A model generated the notes under the pieces. The model was given only the letters and a program-made list of their open reading frames with translations. It searched no databases and was not told where the DNA came from. 29,490 bases of DNA from Saccoglossus kowalevskii (Eukaryota; Hemichordata; Enteropneusta; Harrimaniidae): NCBI RefSeq assembly GCF_000003605.2, contig NW_003109103.1, positions 260,900 to 290,389 of the forward strand, in the 5' to 3' direction. The translations under genes and the position numbers were made by a program. Below are positions 12,073 to 24,492 of this stretch, piece by piece; position 1 is the stretch's first letter, and each line of letters begins with the position of its first letter.

Positions 12073-14507
12073 TAACTGGCTGGAGCCTGTTCGGAGTGCC
12101 GCTTTAAATTTTTAAAAGAAATACGTATATCCAAACATGGTCAAACAGGGACGATAGTGATATGGAAAATTATTGCACGGCTCGCATACCATGATTTTTA
12201 TAGCGTTACAAGGCTAGGCAATACGGATTATCTGATAATATGGCGTCACCAAGACAACGCCGATTACCGCCATCAATCGTTTTTGTGAAACCATTGATAT
12301 CGTAATAGATTTGATAAAAAGTCAACATTTGACATTTCACAGCAATCAGTGACGATCACGTGATACAAGAATCTCGTGATATGACGAGAACGTGACAATC
12401 CACTTAAAATGCGTTGCTTAAATTACGTGGATTACGTCCTTAGCGTTGGTTATATCTCGCAAAGTTTCACCCACCCGTGTTTACCATAGATGGGGTAATG
12501 ACGCAAATTAGAATAATCTATCCCACTCAAATGTATTTTCATTAACTGCGTTACTTTCGTCTTTAATGTCAAATGCGCAGGCGTACCGCGATAATCCTAC
12601 TCAGCATGCACGCTGAATCTAAATATAACCCGTTAATATTTCGCACTCGTCATGGAAGTCACGAATTAAGCGATACTTTTGCGTTCTGCTAATACGTGCG
12701 TGGGGGCTATATATTTGCTAAGTTGTCATTCAGGAAGCTAATGTGATTACTTGTTTTAATATAAATAATAGTTCTATTTTATTAATACATGCGTGGGAGC
12801 AGTATTACGCGCGATGCTTCGGAGGCTGAAAACCAGTTAATGGTACCTAAATGATATCTGACGAAAGCGTGGGTGGAAAACCTGATCAGATCGGAAACAC
12901 AGTGGGTAGTACGGGTAGTTTCTCACATCATAAACACAGGGCATTTCGTCATTATATTATTATAACTCACATTTAAAATATAAAAAAAAAATAATATAAT
13001 TGTGGCAATCATTTTGCATCTGTGAAATTAAAGTAGATGGAAGCGAGGTGATTGATGTCGACGTGATAGCAGAGTGTTTTTCGTGTTCACGTCGACTAGA
13101 ACGACTTTTTGGTGCAATTAATTTCATGTTCTTTTTCACGTCATTTCTAGTATTCAGGAATATCCCTGTCACACGCAACGTAATATTACCGTAATTGGTA
13201 TAGTACAGGTGTGATGGTTCAAATACCAAAATGGAACTAACAGAAAGACTTCTCTGGCGGCGATGATAAAATACGAATACGGAGCCAACAGATGAGGTTT
13301 AACTGGTACTGGTATTATTATACTCTGCAAACATCAAGTACAGTAACGCGGTAAAACTCAACTACTCCAATAACTAGATACTTAAACTCCAATACAATTC
13401 AACGAGATCTCCGATCTGATCTCAGTGCTGAACAACTCCCCTGTATATACCCGCACTGTCTATAAATAGACCATCACATCAGCATACATAATGAGTCTTA
13501 AACTTACTATCAATTTCTAGAATGTTCCATTACCTTCTATTGCCTCCGACAGTGTAACCACTCCGCAGATAAAAAAACACACTCCGTGGAGGAGAATACC
13601 GTGTTGCGTGGAGAAAGGAGCAACCAAATCATGAATCATAGCCACCCGACACTCCCTTCGCTGCTGGACGTGTCATACAAGTATTTTATACAGATAAATA
13701 CTACTAAAGATATGGAAATAATTGAGTTCTTATAGGATAGAAATGCCAAAACTTCCACATAACAAACTCAATTTCTCCTCCACTCAAAAGTATTAATTAT
13801 GGGCGGCTCTCTATTTTGAATGGACGAAGAAAACTGAATTAAAATATTGGTACCATACGAATTTCTGAGAGATCGACTAACACTTGCGTTGCTCACTACG
13901 GCAAATGCACACATGTATCTCATCATTATGCTCCGTGGCGATGAAAACAACATCATAGCATAGCTTAAAGAGAAGCCGTTTTTTATTTGTTTTGTGGTCT
14001 GTGGGAATTTGCCAATTGCGCAGTTCTTCTACAAAAAGATACGTTAATAACATTTACTATTACTGCGAACGACTAACGTATGCGTATATGTCAATGTGCG
14101 AGTAGCAAACTGACCTCTTTAAATGAATAACGACACAGTCAGCCATCTTTTATACCATATTCAGTTTAATTCATCCCATAAAAATGTCCCAACAGAACTT
14201 AAATTAATAAATAGCTTATAAAAATATATCTGAATAAATATCAAAAATATGGATTAGTATTATTAGTGTGTTTATTCCAGAAACCACTACTAATGCGTTA
14301 TGCTATCAGTCTTGTTAAAGGCACGAGTAACGCAAACGTGGCATCACACTATGCAATGTCCTGCACAAACACTAAATAAATGTAACATAATGTTACAACG
14401 ACTTCCAAGTAGTAAACGAAAAGTCTCAGAAAGTTCTTACGTACATTGCGTACTTATGCTGTGGCAGTATACAACAGGGATCAGTAGTTTGGTATGTAAC
14501 TTCTCTG
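12073..14507. other. Intergenic DNA, nothing recognised
   Basis: No gene is recognised. Two 18-bp direct copies differing at two positions lie at 12690-12707 and 12783-12800 (core TGCGTGGG). A perfect TATAAATA at 13461-13468 has no open frame downstream. The right end is probably the 3' flank of the P450 gene. Confidence 0.5.
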
Positions 14508-14513
14508 TTTAAT
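14508..14513 (-). terminator. Candidate poly(A) signal of the P450 gene
   Basis: ATTAAA on the minus strand, 138 nt past the P450 stop codon. It is the commonest variant of the canonical hexamer. A canonical AATAAA lies further on at 14271-14276. Which one is used cannot be told from sequence. Confidence 0.4.
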
Positions 14514-14650
14514 ACGGATACCCGCCGGCGGGTTGAGAGTCATGGCACTGAAAAGCTAGGGTTTGGGTCACATGATCGGTCTTGAGATTCTTGTAAAGCA
14601 CGATTAAAGACCTTTCCCGATAAAATAAAAATAATATGACAGGCAGCGGG

Positions 14651-17180
14651 TTAAGCGGCCTTGTCATCTCTTCGGTCACTAATGATGACTTGAAAAGGGA
14701 ACGGCGCAATTGACAATCCCGGTACTCCATCTGTTGGCGGGTCTGGATGCCCCTCCGGTAGTCGCAATGAAAACCTCTGCAGGAGACTAGCGAAGAAGGC
14801 AAACAATTCGTGCCTGGCCAATTGTTCTCCAACGCAGCGACGACGACCTATACAAAAGAAGATAGGGGTAATTTAATTATGCAATGTAACCAAGGGCACG
14901 GCGGTTGTCATGGCTATATCACGTAGACATTACAACACAGTGTACGTTCGTCATATCATGGAGGTATAATGGACTTATATAAAAGCGATAGTTTTGCCTG
15001 CTTCAATGAAAGGTCTCTTAATAGACCGGGTTATACATGAACCCTCGGTCACACCTCCAGAAAGATTTTAATATGAATTGAATACCTTGACTTAATAGTT
15101 GCATTAGTCAATGTGATAAACAAGTGGTTTATCGTAAAATGAATATGTAGTTCACCAAAAAAAACTTACCCAAAGAATATGGCATGAAGGCTTTGCTTTT
15201 CATCAACTTGCCATCTTCGCCAATGAACCTCAATGGGTTGAATTTATCCGGACACTGCCAAATATTGGGATCCATGTGTACCGACCATACGTTGGCAAAG
15301 ATGCATGTTCCCTCTGGTATGGTATAACCGTTCAGCTCTACGTCCGCCGTTGTAGCGTGCGGCAGGCCCAGCGGTGCCATGTTAGCGACTCGCAGAACTT
15401 CCATGATGGTAGCCTCCGTGTACGGCATCTGATTAGCGTCGTCGTACGAAACGTGGCATCCGCGACCCACCACGCTGTCGATTTCTTTCTGCACACGTGT
15501 CTGAACCTCGGGGTGTTTGACCATATATAGGACGCACCATTTCAACGCCGTGGAGGTACTTTCAAATCCAGCGCCGAATAGTTCGCTGATGACATATGCC
15601 AATGATTTCTTTCCGAATGCTTCCGGTCTACCATTCTTTTCTTCTTTTATCATCTTGAGAATTCCGGCATCAATGACATCTCGGATGTTATCAGGATCAA
15701 ATGTCTCGATGTGTTTATCGATGTACTTAGTGATAAAATGCACCAGTTCCGCGCAGTTATGTTGCAGTTTGCAGGACTTATTTCTGAACCACGGGATGTA
15801 CCACAGTAACGGGAGAAAACTAATAGCGGCGTTGGGACCAACCAGTTCAGCATCTTCGTGTGTCATCTCCAGTATACGCTTCAGCTCCTCGTCGCCGTAC
15901 TCAAATCGCTGCCCCAGTGTCATTTGCGCAATGATGTTGGTCAAAGCACACTCGATGGTAGCAGACGTGTCGACCGGGCGTCCTCTTTCAACTTCTAACG
16001 CGTCTAAGAAGTGTTGCACCTCTTCAATAATTGGTTCTTCAATACTCCGTTTTCCCATTCCAAAGCGCTTTAAGGCAGTCACTTCAAATCGGCGATTCTC
16101 TGTCCAAACCGAGCCGTTGGAGAAAATGGTACCTGGGGGAAAATGCAAACAATACACAATTTGTTATGCATAATAGATTACTTTGTTTTGTATGGGAAGG
16201 GGGTATGTAAATTCAAACAATTTCAAGTTATTCATTTGAAAGAACATACAAAGAAACAACAATATAGCCATGTCATTGTTTTTAAAATATCAAAGCTTGT
16301 TTGGAATTTAAGCAACAGGAAGAAAAAAACAATTGTCGATTGTTCACATCATTATGTCCGCGATAAAACGAACACTGCATACTCTGTATTAAAATATGAA
16401 GTGGCATTGTTCGCTTGATGCTTGAAGTTTGTTTTTTTCTATCAAGCGATATATGGTTAAATGGCGTGTGTTTCATCACGTAAGCTCGATGCGAGTTCAT
16501 TATGTTTAAAAGGGACCTGGATACCCTTCAGTCCGTCTCATTGAAAGAGTACAACAAAGACTTGGCCTTGACGGACTATTGAAGCCTACAAATAGATTTT
16601 CCGTGTGAATGATGACGCAATATAAATTCTTCTTTTAATAGCACAAAATTAGAACTGCAAAGATCGGTGTAACATCACTGTTTTAAATCAGTCTCTGGCC
16701 AGATATCGATAATACTGTGCTAAAAATGTGAACCACATGTTGGTTAAAATACTAATAATGTCCTATTGAATATGTTTACGTAAAACGAAAGTCATTGAAC
16801 GAGAGTGGACTGGCCTTGACATCAACGTTTTTTTATAACTCACCTTTGGTACCTCCGTCAGAAAATACACTTGTTGATTTCCATGTGGGCCTTCCAGCAA
16901 ACTTGGCTCCTTTATCAGCAAGGGCTTCTTTGATAACTTTGTAACCGTTGAGGACAACCACTTCCTGTGATCCCATCGGGACTCGGAATATCGAGCCGTA
17001 AGTTTTCACCATCTCTACAAACGTTAGATGAGGTTTACTCCCAAGATGTGGTAGATAGCCGAGTATTGGCCAGCCCCATGGCCCAGGAGGTAAATTTCTT
17101 GGATTTCGCCGGACACGGTAAAAATAATATATTGTCAGGAAGGACGTAATGAAAATAAGTATGCTGTCCACCATAAGCAT
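14651..17180 (-). CDS. Cytochrome P450, CYP2 clan, complete, three exons
   Basis: Haem-thiolate monooxygenase, probably ER-anchored and fed by P450 reductase; the substrate cannot be told. Exons are 16844-17180, 15170-16132 and 14651-14847, joined by GT-AG introns of 711 and 322 bp, both phase 1 within glycine codons. Together they give 1497 nt, 498 residues and a stop, the usual family length. The start is fixed by an in-frame TGA at 17205-17207. Features in order: hydrophobic anchor ~6-21; proline hinge PPGPWGWP 31-38; FAGRP 94-98; helix C W122/R126; I-helix AGFEST 300-305; ExxR E357/R360; PLRF 412-415; haem loop YSLGRRRCVG 431-440 with ligand C438. Two signature positions deviate: Ser304 replaces the oxygen-activating Thr, and Tyr431 replaces the first Phe of the haem motif. 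The I-helix FGAGFE and the PHATT segment recall CYP1/CYP17 relatives, so subfamily is left open. No frameshift or internal stop is seen, so the gene looks functional. Confidence 0.95.
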
Positions 17181-17237
17181 CTTTCCTGAAGAGATAACAC
17201 AAATTCAGCTCAAGTTTGAAAAGTTGCGGTAAAGATC

Positions 17238-17430
17238 CACGTGACTGCGGCGATGTCAGCTGCCTGTGAGCTACTCCTATATCAGTGGCTCTTACTCGAT
17301 CTACTCAACTCATTTTAAAACCCACGAACGACACTCCCCGTTATTACTGACGACAGTGCTGTTCATCAGAGCGCATGCGGGGTTTTGAATGATTCGATTG
17401 GCTGACCTGGTTCCTTCTGACGTCAGCTGA
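17238..17430 (-). promoter_or_regulatory. Candidate P450 promoter region
   Basis: Upstream of the P450 start on its strand, in order of increasing distance: an E-box CACGTG at 17238-17243, a weak TATA-like TATAGG at 17276-17281 (about 100 bp from the ATG), an inverted CCAAT at 17397-17401, and a perfect CRE palindrome TGACGTCA at 17418-17425. The spacing suits a start of transcription near 17250. These are consensus matches only, and the promoter is inferred. Confidence 0.35.
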
Positions 17431-17443
17431 AGCCGTCTTTCGT

Positions 17444-17494
17444 TCACGCGGAATCTGCTTGCCAAATATATCACGCGGAATCTGCTTGCCAAAT
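17444..17494. repeat. 24-bp exact direct duplication
   Basis: The 24 bp at 17444-17467 recur without change at 17471-17494, separated by three bases. Each copy starts TCACGCGGAATC and ends GCTTGCCAAAT. It lies 264-314 bp upstream of the P450 start codon. Each copy holds one GCGTG core on the P450 strand, a half-site shared by AHR/ARNT and HIF-type bHLH-PAS factors, though the flanks do not match the full xenobiotic response element. Confidence 0.85.
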
Positions 17495-17499
17495 CAAGT

Positions 17500-18865
17500 C
17501 ATACCGATGTTTTGACGATCTGCGTTCTTGATGTATGTGTAGATTGTCGTTCGATTAACAGCTTCGTGGATTCTTGCAACGGGGCGAGTTTCTCGGCCAG
17601 ACAGAAGGGTTCGCTCATAAATATTTTAACACCTCGCTCCATTGAAAGAGTCTGACGATTTCGCATCCGCGATTGTACGCCCTAGAAAGTTGAACCTCTC
17701 AGTGTGGTTTTTAATAGTGGGTGGTCCTTGAGGAAGTTTACACCATATAACCTTTCCTTTTTAAATTAGCATCGGAAGTTTTTCAATAATTGAAATAAGA
17801 TGAAAAATTCATTCGTTTTATAACCTTGTCCTTAATAGTACTCGTCACTGAAACAGAATTACTGCCGATGCACAATTAAGCGAAGGCCGTAATCCTTTCA
17901 TTTGTCTCTATTCAATTGTGACTACCAGTAGGGTGCACGTAAATATATTAAAACTACCCATATAAGGCGTTTAGACCGCACTCGTATCGAAACAACACGT
18001 AATCGTGAATAGTTGTTTCCTATTAACATCTCTGTATCTGGTATATACAACGCCAATGGCAACAACGACGCACATGTAGTTAATTCTGCGGCATTGACCG
18101 TGGTGTGTAAATATGTCGATTTTTGCGTCACATTGATATGAATATTAGTCGTGCCAATTGTAATGCATGTTGGTCAAAGGTGAGTCGCTCCACGCCGAAG
18201 CCCTCATGCCGAGCCCGTTGCTATGCCTCGTACGTTTTGAAGCGAGACTATGACCTTAATTGGTCATCGCTGAGCTATTCATTCGCCCAGTCATATAGCG
18301 TGGTTCGGATGTGAGTATGACCCGGAAGTATGGTATGGGAGTAATTGTCATGCCATTGGAATCAACGAGATAAAACACCGGGAACACTGTATGTGGTCGT
18401 ATTGCATTTCCAGGGTACGTCCACTTACAAGTCAAAGGTGCGGCTATTATTTAATTAAACAAAACACAACTTCCAAGTGCACAAATCTTCGAGCCAGGAA
18501 GTAAATTTTAAGTTCACTACCGGACTTCCGCGGTTGCAACTGAGTACTTTAAAACTTGAGTAGTCCTGAAGTGTGTCTATAGCCTTGTGCTAAATTCGAA
18601 ACCTTGTCGAAAAAAACACATGTATTAGGTCACCCTCCACACAGCAGTGCAAGAGCGCATTCAGTAATTTCAGGGGGTGTGGTATATAAATAGAAATGTT
18701 AATTCCTGAACTGAATTTGAGATTGGTGACTCGATCATATGCGGCAGTTTTCGTCAACTAGCCGGATATTTAGGAAACCCATTGACTGGCGGGGCTATTT
18801 TCATACCGGCTGCGCGAACACAGGACGTCTTCCGAGACATTCAATATTTTCAGAGATTATCCGTA
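17500..18865. other. Intergenic DNA with one TATA-like site
   Basis: No gene is recognised. A perfect TATATAAA at 18683-18690 sits just after a G-rich GGGGGTGTGG (CACCC-type) stretch, 49 bp before an ATG at 18739. The frame from that ATG runs into the 44-bp minisatellite and is probably not coding. Confidence 0.45.
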
Positions 18866-19928
18866 ATATTTATAACATTACTAAATGTATTACAATATAC
18901 TTAATGAAATGTAATCTCATTACTCAATGTAATACGATACTTATTTACTTATATTTTATCACACACACCTCTCAACGCATTTATAATACCCACTTACTGA
19001 CACTCTATCACATTATTCAATGTAATAAGAAACCTACTAACTTATATTTCATCACATCACTCAATGTATTACGATACCTACTTTCTGATATTTCATCATC
19101 TTACCCAATGTATTACGTCACCTGCTTTCTAACGTTTCATCACATTACTCAATGTATTACGATACCTACTTTCTAACATTTCATCACATTAACCAATGTA
19201 TTACGAAACCTACTTTCTAACATTTCATTACATTAACCAATGTATTACGTCACCTACTTTCTGACATTTCATCATCTTACCCATTGTATTACGTCACCTA
19301 CTTTCTAACATTTCATCATCTTACCCAATGTATTACGTCACCTACTTTCTAACATTTCATCACATTAACCAATGTATTACGATACCTACTTTCTGACATT
19401 TCATCATCTTACCCAATGTATTACGTCATATATTTTCTAACATTTCATCACATTACCCAATGTATTACGATAACTACTTTCTAACATTTCATCACGCTAA
19501 CCAATGTATTACGATACCTACTTTCTAACATTTCATCACATTAACCAATGTATTACGAAACCTACTTTCTAACATTTCAGCACATTAACCAATGTATTAC
19601 GTCACCTACTTTCTGACATTTCATCATCTTACCCATTGTATTGCGTCACCTACTTTCTGACATTTCATCATCTTACCCAATGTATTACGTCACCTACTTT
19701 CTAACATTTCATCACATTACCCAATGTATTACGATACCTACTTTCTAACATTTCATCACATTAACCAATGTATTACGATACCTACTTTCTAACATTTCAT
19801 CACATTAACCAATGTATTATGATACCCACTTTCTAACATTTCATCCCATTAACCAATGTATTACGATACCTACTTTCTGACATTTCATCACATTACCCAA
19901 TGTATTACGAAGCAAGTATTACGATACA
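18866..19928. repeat. 44-bp minisatellite, ~24 units
   Basis: Tandem copies of a 44-bp unit containing CATTTCATCACATTAACC, AATGTATTACGATACC and TACTTTCTAA. The first few units (to about 19050) are degenerate, the rest highly similar. Two main unit types differ at CACATTAACC versus CATCTTACCC and at GATACC versus GTCACC. The order of variants repeats at 352 bp (eight units): GAAACC at 19205 and 19557, CCATTG at 19281 and 19633, and the distinctive CATTTCATTA/CATTTCAGCA unit at 19221 and 19573. The array ends in a partial unit. Confidence 0.95.
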
Positions 19929-21711
19929 CCGTGAAAAAAAATGAATACATCGCATTTTCATTCAGTAGTTTTCTTGTCGTTTTAATAATCATAAAAATAG
20001 TCATTTCTATCAGAACATGTCGGGTGAATGTTTTTAAACAATGGGAAGTCAATCCGTAGTTGCCTGAAACATTTGTTTGTGTGCACGATCTGCAGGCGGT
20101 GAAGTTGATGACTTCATCGAAAATACCAACCCATAAATGAGCCAGTTACATCTGGATACTGATATCCAGATGTGAGATACGCCAAAAGCCCGACTGGACA
20201 AAAATGTGTCCGAATTCAGTGAGACAAATAAACGATTTACGTAAACGCACTACTCTTAAACATGCCATCCAAGTGACGCACTGCGGCATGCTAATTATAT
20301 ATAGCCAGGAGATGCCTACGTCAGAGCTACAAGTGTAATTAAAATAAATAAAAACGGTTTGTATGGGGTATATTCTATGCAATGATCTACGAAATAATGG
20401 TTGACATGTGTATCAAAGGAAGTAACGAGGGTTTACGAATATGCTCTTTACGTTTCTTTGTTAAGTTGACCATGATGCATTAGTGATGAGTCATTCCGTC
20501 CGGTTTCATTGATGTAAAGACGATAATACTGTACAAAATATCATTATCATACAATTAATCAATTTCAAATTAAATACATTATAAATTAATAAAGTTCGGT
20601 TCGCCCCCGTATGTCAGAAAGTCATATAATTGAGTATAACAAAAAGCCGGACTGGGGAAACAGTGGGCACGCAAATAAAACATGGACCATCGTACTTAGG
20701 CATTGAGTGCATTGTGTATATTTCACAATCATTCACCATTTTCGCGAGTAACTCGACACATTGCCTAGTGGTGACGAGCTGTGACACAGTGATCACTTGT
20801 TGGCCAACTGTTGACACCCCGTAGAAAACACGTCAGTATATCGAAATGATCACATTACAAAACAGTATAATATGACCGAGTTCTTGATTTAAATCCGTCA
20901 CCACTTTTGTTCACATTCACTCCTTATTTACTACAAGATCCTGAAACCTGATCGGCGTTCTCCCACCACGAGGAGATAACGACGATGCCACAAATGGCAC
21001 AGAGGGTACATAGCTTTACATGGGATCATAACCCTGATTTCCGAGGTATATTACGATACTGCCGGTGAGTGGAGGAAACATGCAGATTAAAGACATCCAG
21101 TCCATGATTCATCTGAATTTTCCACTCTGCACTTCCTGTGATGCATGGTTATACAAAAGGGAACGGCTTTTCACTGATTTATGTCAACGCATTTATACAT
21201 ACTAGGTATACACGCTTAGAACACGTAGAGTTATGATTACATAAATACAAGCTCCTAAACTTGATAAAGCATGCAATTTAGAGACGAGTGTGCTGTCTCA
21301 AAGGAGTCTACATTTTCTTAATGCAATATATTTTGCTACGGGCGAGCCGACCTCTGTATTCCATGAGCGTACTCTTTACTAAAAGCACAAACTGTATATC
21401 ATATTTTTGATTACATTTTCGCTATAGCTTTTTTTTACTTGGGAAATTTATTTTCTCATATAGGCACGGAAGTCTTAGAACCGAAGTCTAAATTTCGAAA
21501 TTTTGTAGTCACAGTGGTTTTATGTATATGTCACAAATTACAATCCTGAATTGTGAATGGAACATTGGTACACACAATAATGTAAAATGTTATCACTTAC
21601 TTTTGAATAAAGAATTCTCTGTCTGTCATCTCATTTAAAACCTTCATTGAGCATATATTGTTTAAGAACCTGGGTGAAACACATTCAAGTGCATCTGATT
21701 AGAAAAATAAA
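19929..21711. other. Intergenic DNA, nothing recognised
   Basis: Short open frames only (up to 78 codons), without family resemblance, and no clear repeats. The sequence lies between the two minisatellites. Confidence 0.5.
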
Positions 21712-23812
21712 CAATCGTGTATACACTACAATCGTATATACACTTCAGTCGTATATACACTTTAATCGTATATACACTACAATTATATAAACACTTCAAT
21801 CATATATACACTACAATCATATATACACTACAATTATATATACACTACAATCGTATATACACTACAATCATATATACACTTTAATCGTATATACACTACA
21901 ATCGTATATACACTACAATTATATATACACTACAGTCATATATACACTACAATTATATATACACTTTAATCATATATACACTTTAATCGTATATACACTA
22001 CAATCGTATATACACTTTAATCGTATATAAACTACAATCATATATACACTTCAATCATATATACACTACAATCGTATATACACTACACTTATATAATATA
22101 TACACTACAATTATATACACACTTCAATCATATATACACATTACAATCGTATACACACTACAGTCGTATATACACTTTAATCGTATATACACTACAATTA
22201 TATAAACACTTCAATCATATATACACTACAATCATATATACACTACAATTATATATACACTACAATCATATATACACTGTAATCGTACATACACTACAAT
22301 CGCATATACACTACAATTATATATACACTACAGTCATATATACACTACAATTATATATACACTTTAATCATATATACACTTTAATCGTATATACACTACA
22401 ATCGTATATACACTTTAATCGTATATACACTACAATCATATATACACTTCAATCATATATACACTACAATCGTATATACACTACACTTATATAATATATA
22501 CACTACAATTATATACACACTTCAATCATATATACACATTACAATCGTATACACACTACAGTCGTATATACACTTTAATCGTATATACACTACAATCATA
22601 TATTCACTTCAATCATATATACACTTCAATCACATATACACTACAGTCGTATATACACTACAATCGTATATACACTACAATTATATATACACTACAATCA
22701 TATATACACTACAATTATATATACACTACAGTCATATATACACTACAATTATATATACACTTTAATCATATATACACTTTAATCGTATATACACTACAAT
22801 CGTATATACACTTTAATCGTATATACACTACAATCATATATACACTTCAATCATATATACACTTCAATCATATATACACTACAATCGTATATACACTACA
22901 CTTATATAATATATACACTACAATTATATATACACTTCAATCATATATACACATTACAATCGTATACACACTACAGTCGTATATACACTTTAATCGTATA
23001 TACACTACAATCATATATTCACTTCAATCATATATACACTTCAATTATATATACACTGCAATCGTATATACACTTCAATCATACATACACTACAATTTTA
23101 TATACACTACAAAATTTATATACTCTATAATCGTATATACACTACAATAGTATATACACTACAATTATATATACACAACAATTATATATTCACTTTAATC
23201 ATATATTCACTTTAATCATATATTCACTTTAATCATATATTCACTTTAATCATATATTCACTTTAATCATATATTCACTTCAATCATATATTCACTTCAA
23301 TCATATATACACTACAATTATATATACACTACAATCGTATATACACTACAATTATATATACACTACAATCATATGTCACTCCAATTATATATACATAACA
23401 ATTATATATACACTCTAATCATATATACACTTTAATCGTATATAAACACTACAATCGTATATACACTTTAATCGTATATACACTACAATCATATATTCAC
23501 TTCAATCATATATACACTTCAATCATATATACATTACAATCATATGTACACTACAATTATATATACACTACAATCATACATACACTACAATTATATATAC
23601 ACTTTAATCATATATACACTACAGTCGTATATACACTTTAATCGTATATACACTACAGTCGTATATACACTTTAATCGTATATACACTACAATCATATAT
23701 TCACTTCAATCACATATACACTTCAATCATATATACACTACAATCATAAATACACTACAATCGTATATACACTACAATTATATAATATGTACACTACAAT
23801 CATATATACACT
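21712..23812. repeat. 17-bp AT-rich minisatellite, ~120 units
   Basis: About 2.1 kb of the unit AATCGTATATACACTAC and variants (C/T and G/A changes at the fourth and fifth bases; CACTTTAAT, CACTTCAAT, TATTCACT). Occasional units are longer, such as CACTTATATAATATATACAC. A higher-order period is visible. The word ACAGTCATATA recurs at 21932, 22330 and 22728 (exactly 398 bp twice). The CACTTATATAATAT variant lies at 22086, 22484 and 22899 (398, then 415, one extra unit). Around 23170-23300 a different variant, TATTCACTTTAATCATA, is locally expanded. Much of each unit is alternating purine-pyrimidine. Confidence 0.96.
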
Positions 23813-24492
23813 TCATCTTAGCCTTTCAAAAAGCAAACATTATAGTAAAACGTACCAAGCAGTGTCATACGATTTATGTTTAAACACACATTTGAAGAGC
23901 CAAATATTTTGATAATCGCGTAAGCGACTATTGACTTTAATTAAATAATGCAAGTACGCCAAACTCCCTAAAAAGTCCACCCACAATTCTGTGACATGGA
24001 TGTGATTCTATTGCACAATGACGTGTCGCATATAAAAATCCGTTAGCACCTTCCATGATATAACTAACACGATGAATGTGAACCAAGTGCGCACATACAA
24101 TAAAAACAAAAGTATACAAAGGGCCAGGCCTTAAATTTAAAATTAGTATGGAAATAGCCATACATCAAATACCACGGATGCAAAACACGGATATATTTAG
24201 CCTAGCTTAATGTGTTGTTCATTTATGTCAGTCGCGTGCTGTCTGGGTGACGTTTTCTTGTTTTAATTTCAATACCATACGCCACCACTCCTCCCAAGAC
24301 TCCGAGGGTGATAGCTGTTGGAATTGACATCGAATAAACAAACTAAGACACGTAGTGTTGTTTGAAAGCGCCCTCACAGCCCAAATTATGCCTACCAGTC
24401 GTCTTTATCACGGACGAGACACGCCCGGTTGCATACATTATCAGCGACCCCAAACAGTTCGTGTGAACACAAGTTGCTGGCGGTAGACAGAA
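23813..24492. other. 5' flank of the sulfotransferase gene
   Basis: No separate gene is recognised. A TATAAAAA at 24031-24038 lies 460 bp before the start codon and would need a long leader or a non-coding first exon. No convincing proximal TATA is seen. An in-frame stop TAG stands at 24484-24486. Confidence 0.4.

Noticed and set aside
13214-13226. GGTTCAAATACC resembling a tRNA B box
   Set aside because: The spacing is one base too long for the T-loop motif and no A box or cloverleaf fits upstream.
13461-13468. Perfect TATAAATA
   Set aside because: The only nearby ATG frame stops after nine codons and no exon-like sequence follows.
14509-14832. 107-codon minus-strand open frame
   Set aside because: It overlaps the last P450 exon in another frame; the correct frame gives RRRCVGEQLARHE and ends at 14651.
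15517-16173. 218-codon plus-strand open frame
   Set aside because: It is antisense to the large P450 exon and has no family resemblance.
18739-19176. 145-codon plus-strand open frame
   Set aside because: Most of it is the 44-bp repeat read in rotating frames; only the TATA-like site ahead is worth noting.
18866-19928. Regular repeats that could be mistaken for a CRISPR array
   Set aside because: Units are contiguous with no unique spacers, and the genome is eukaryotic.
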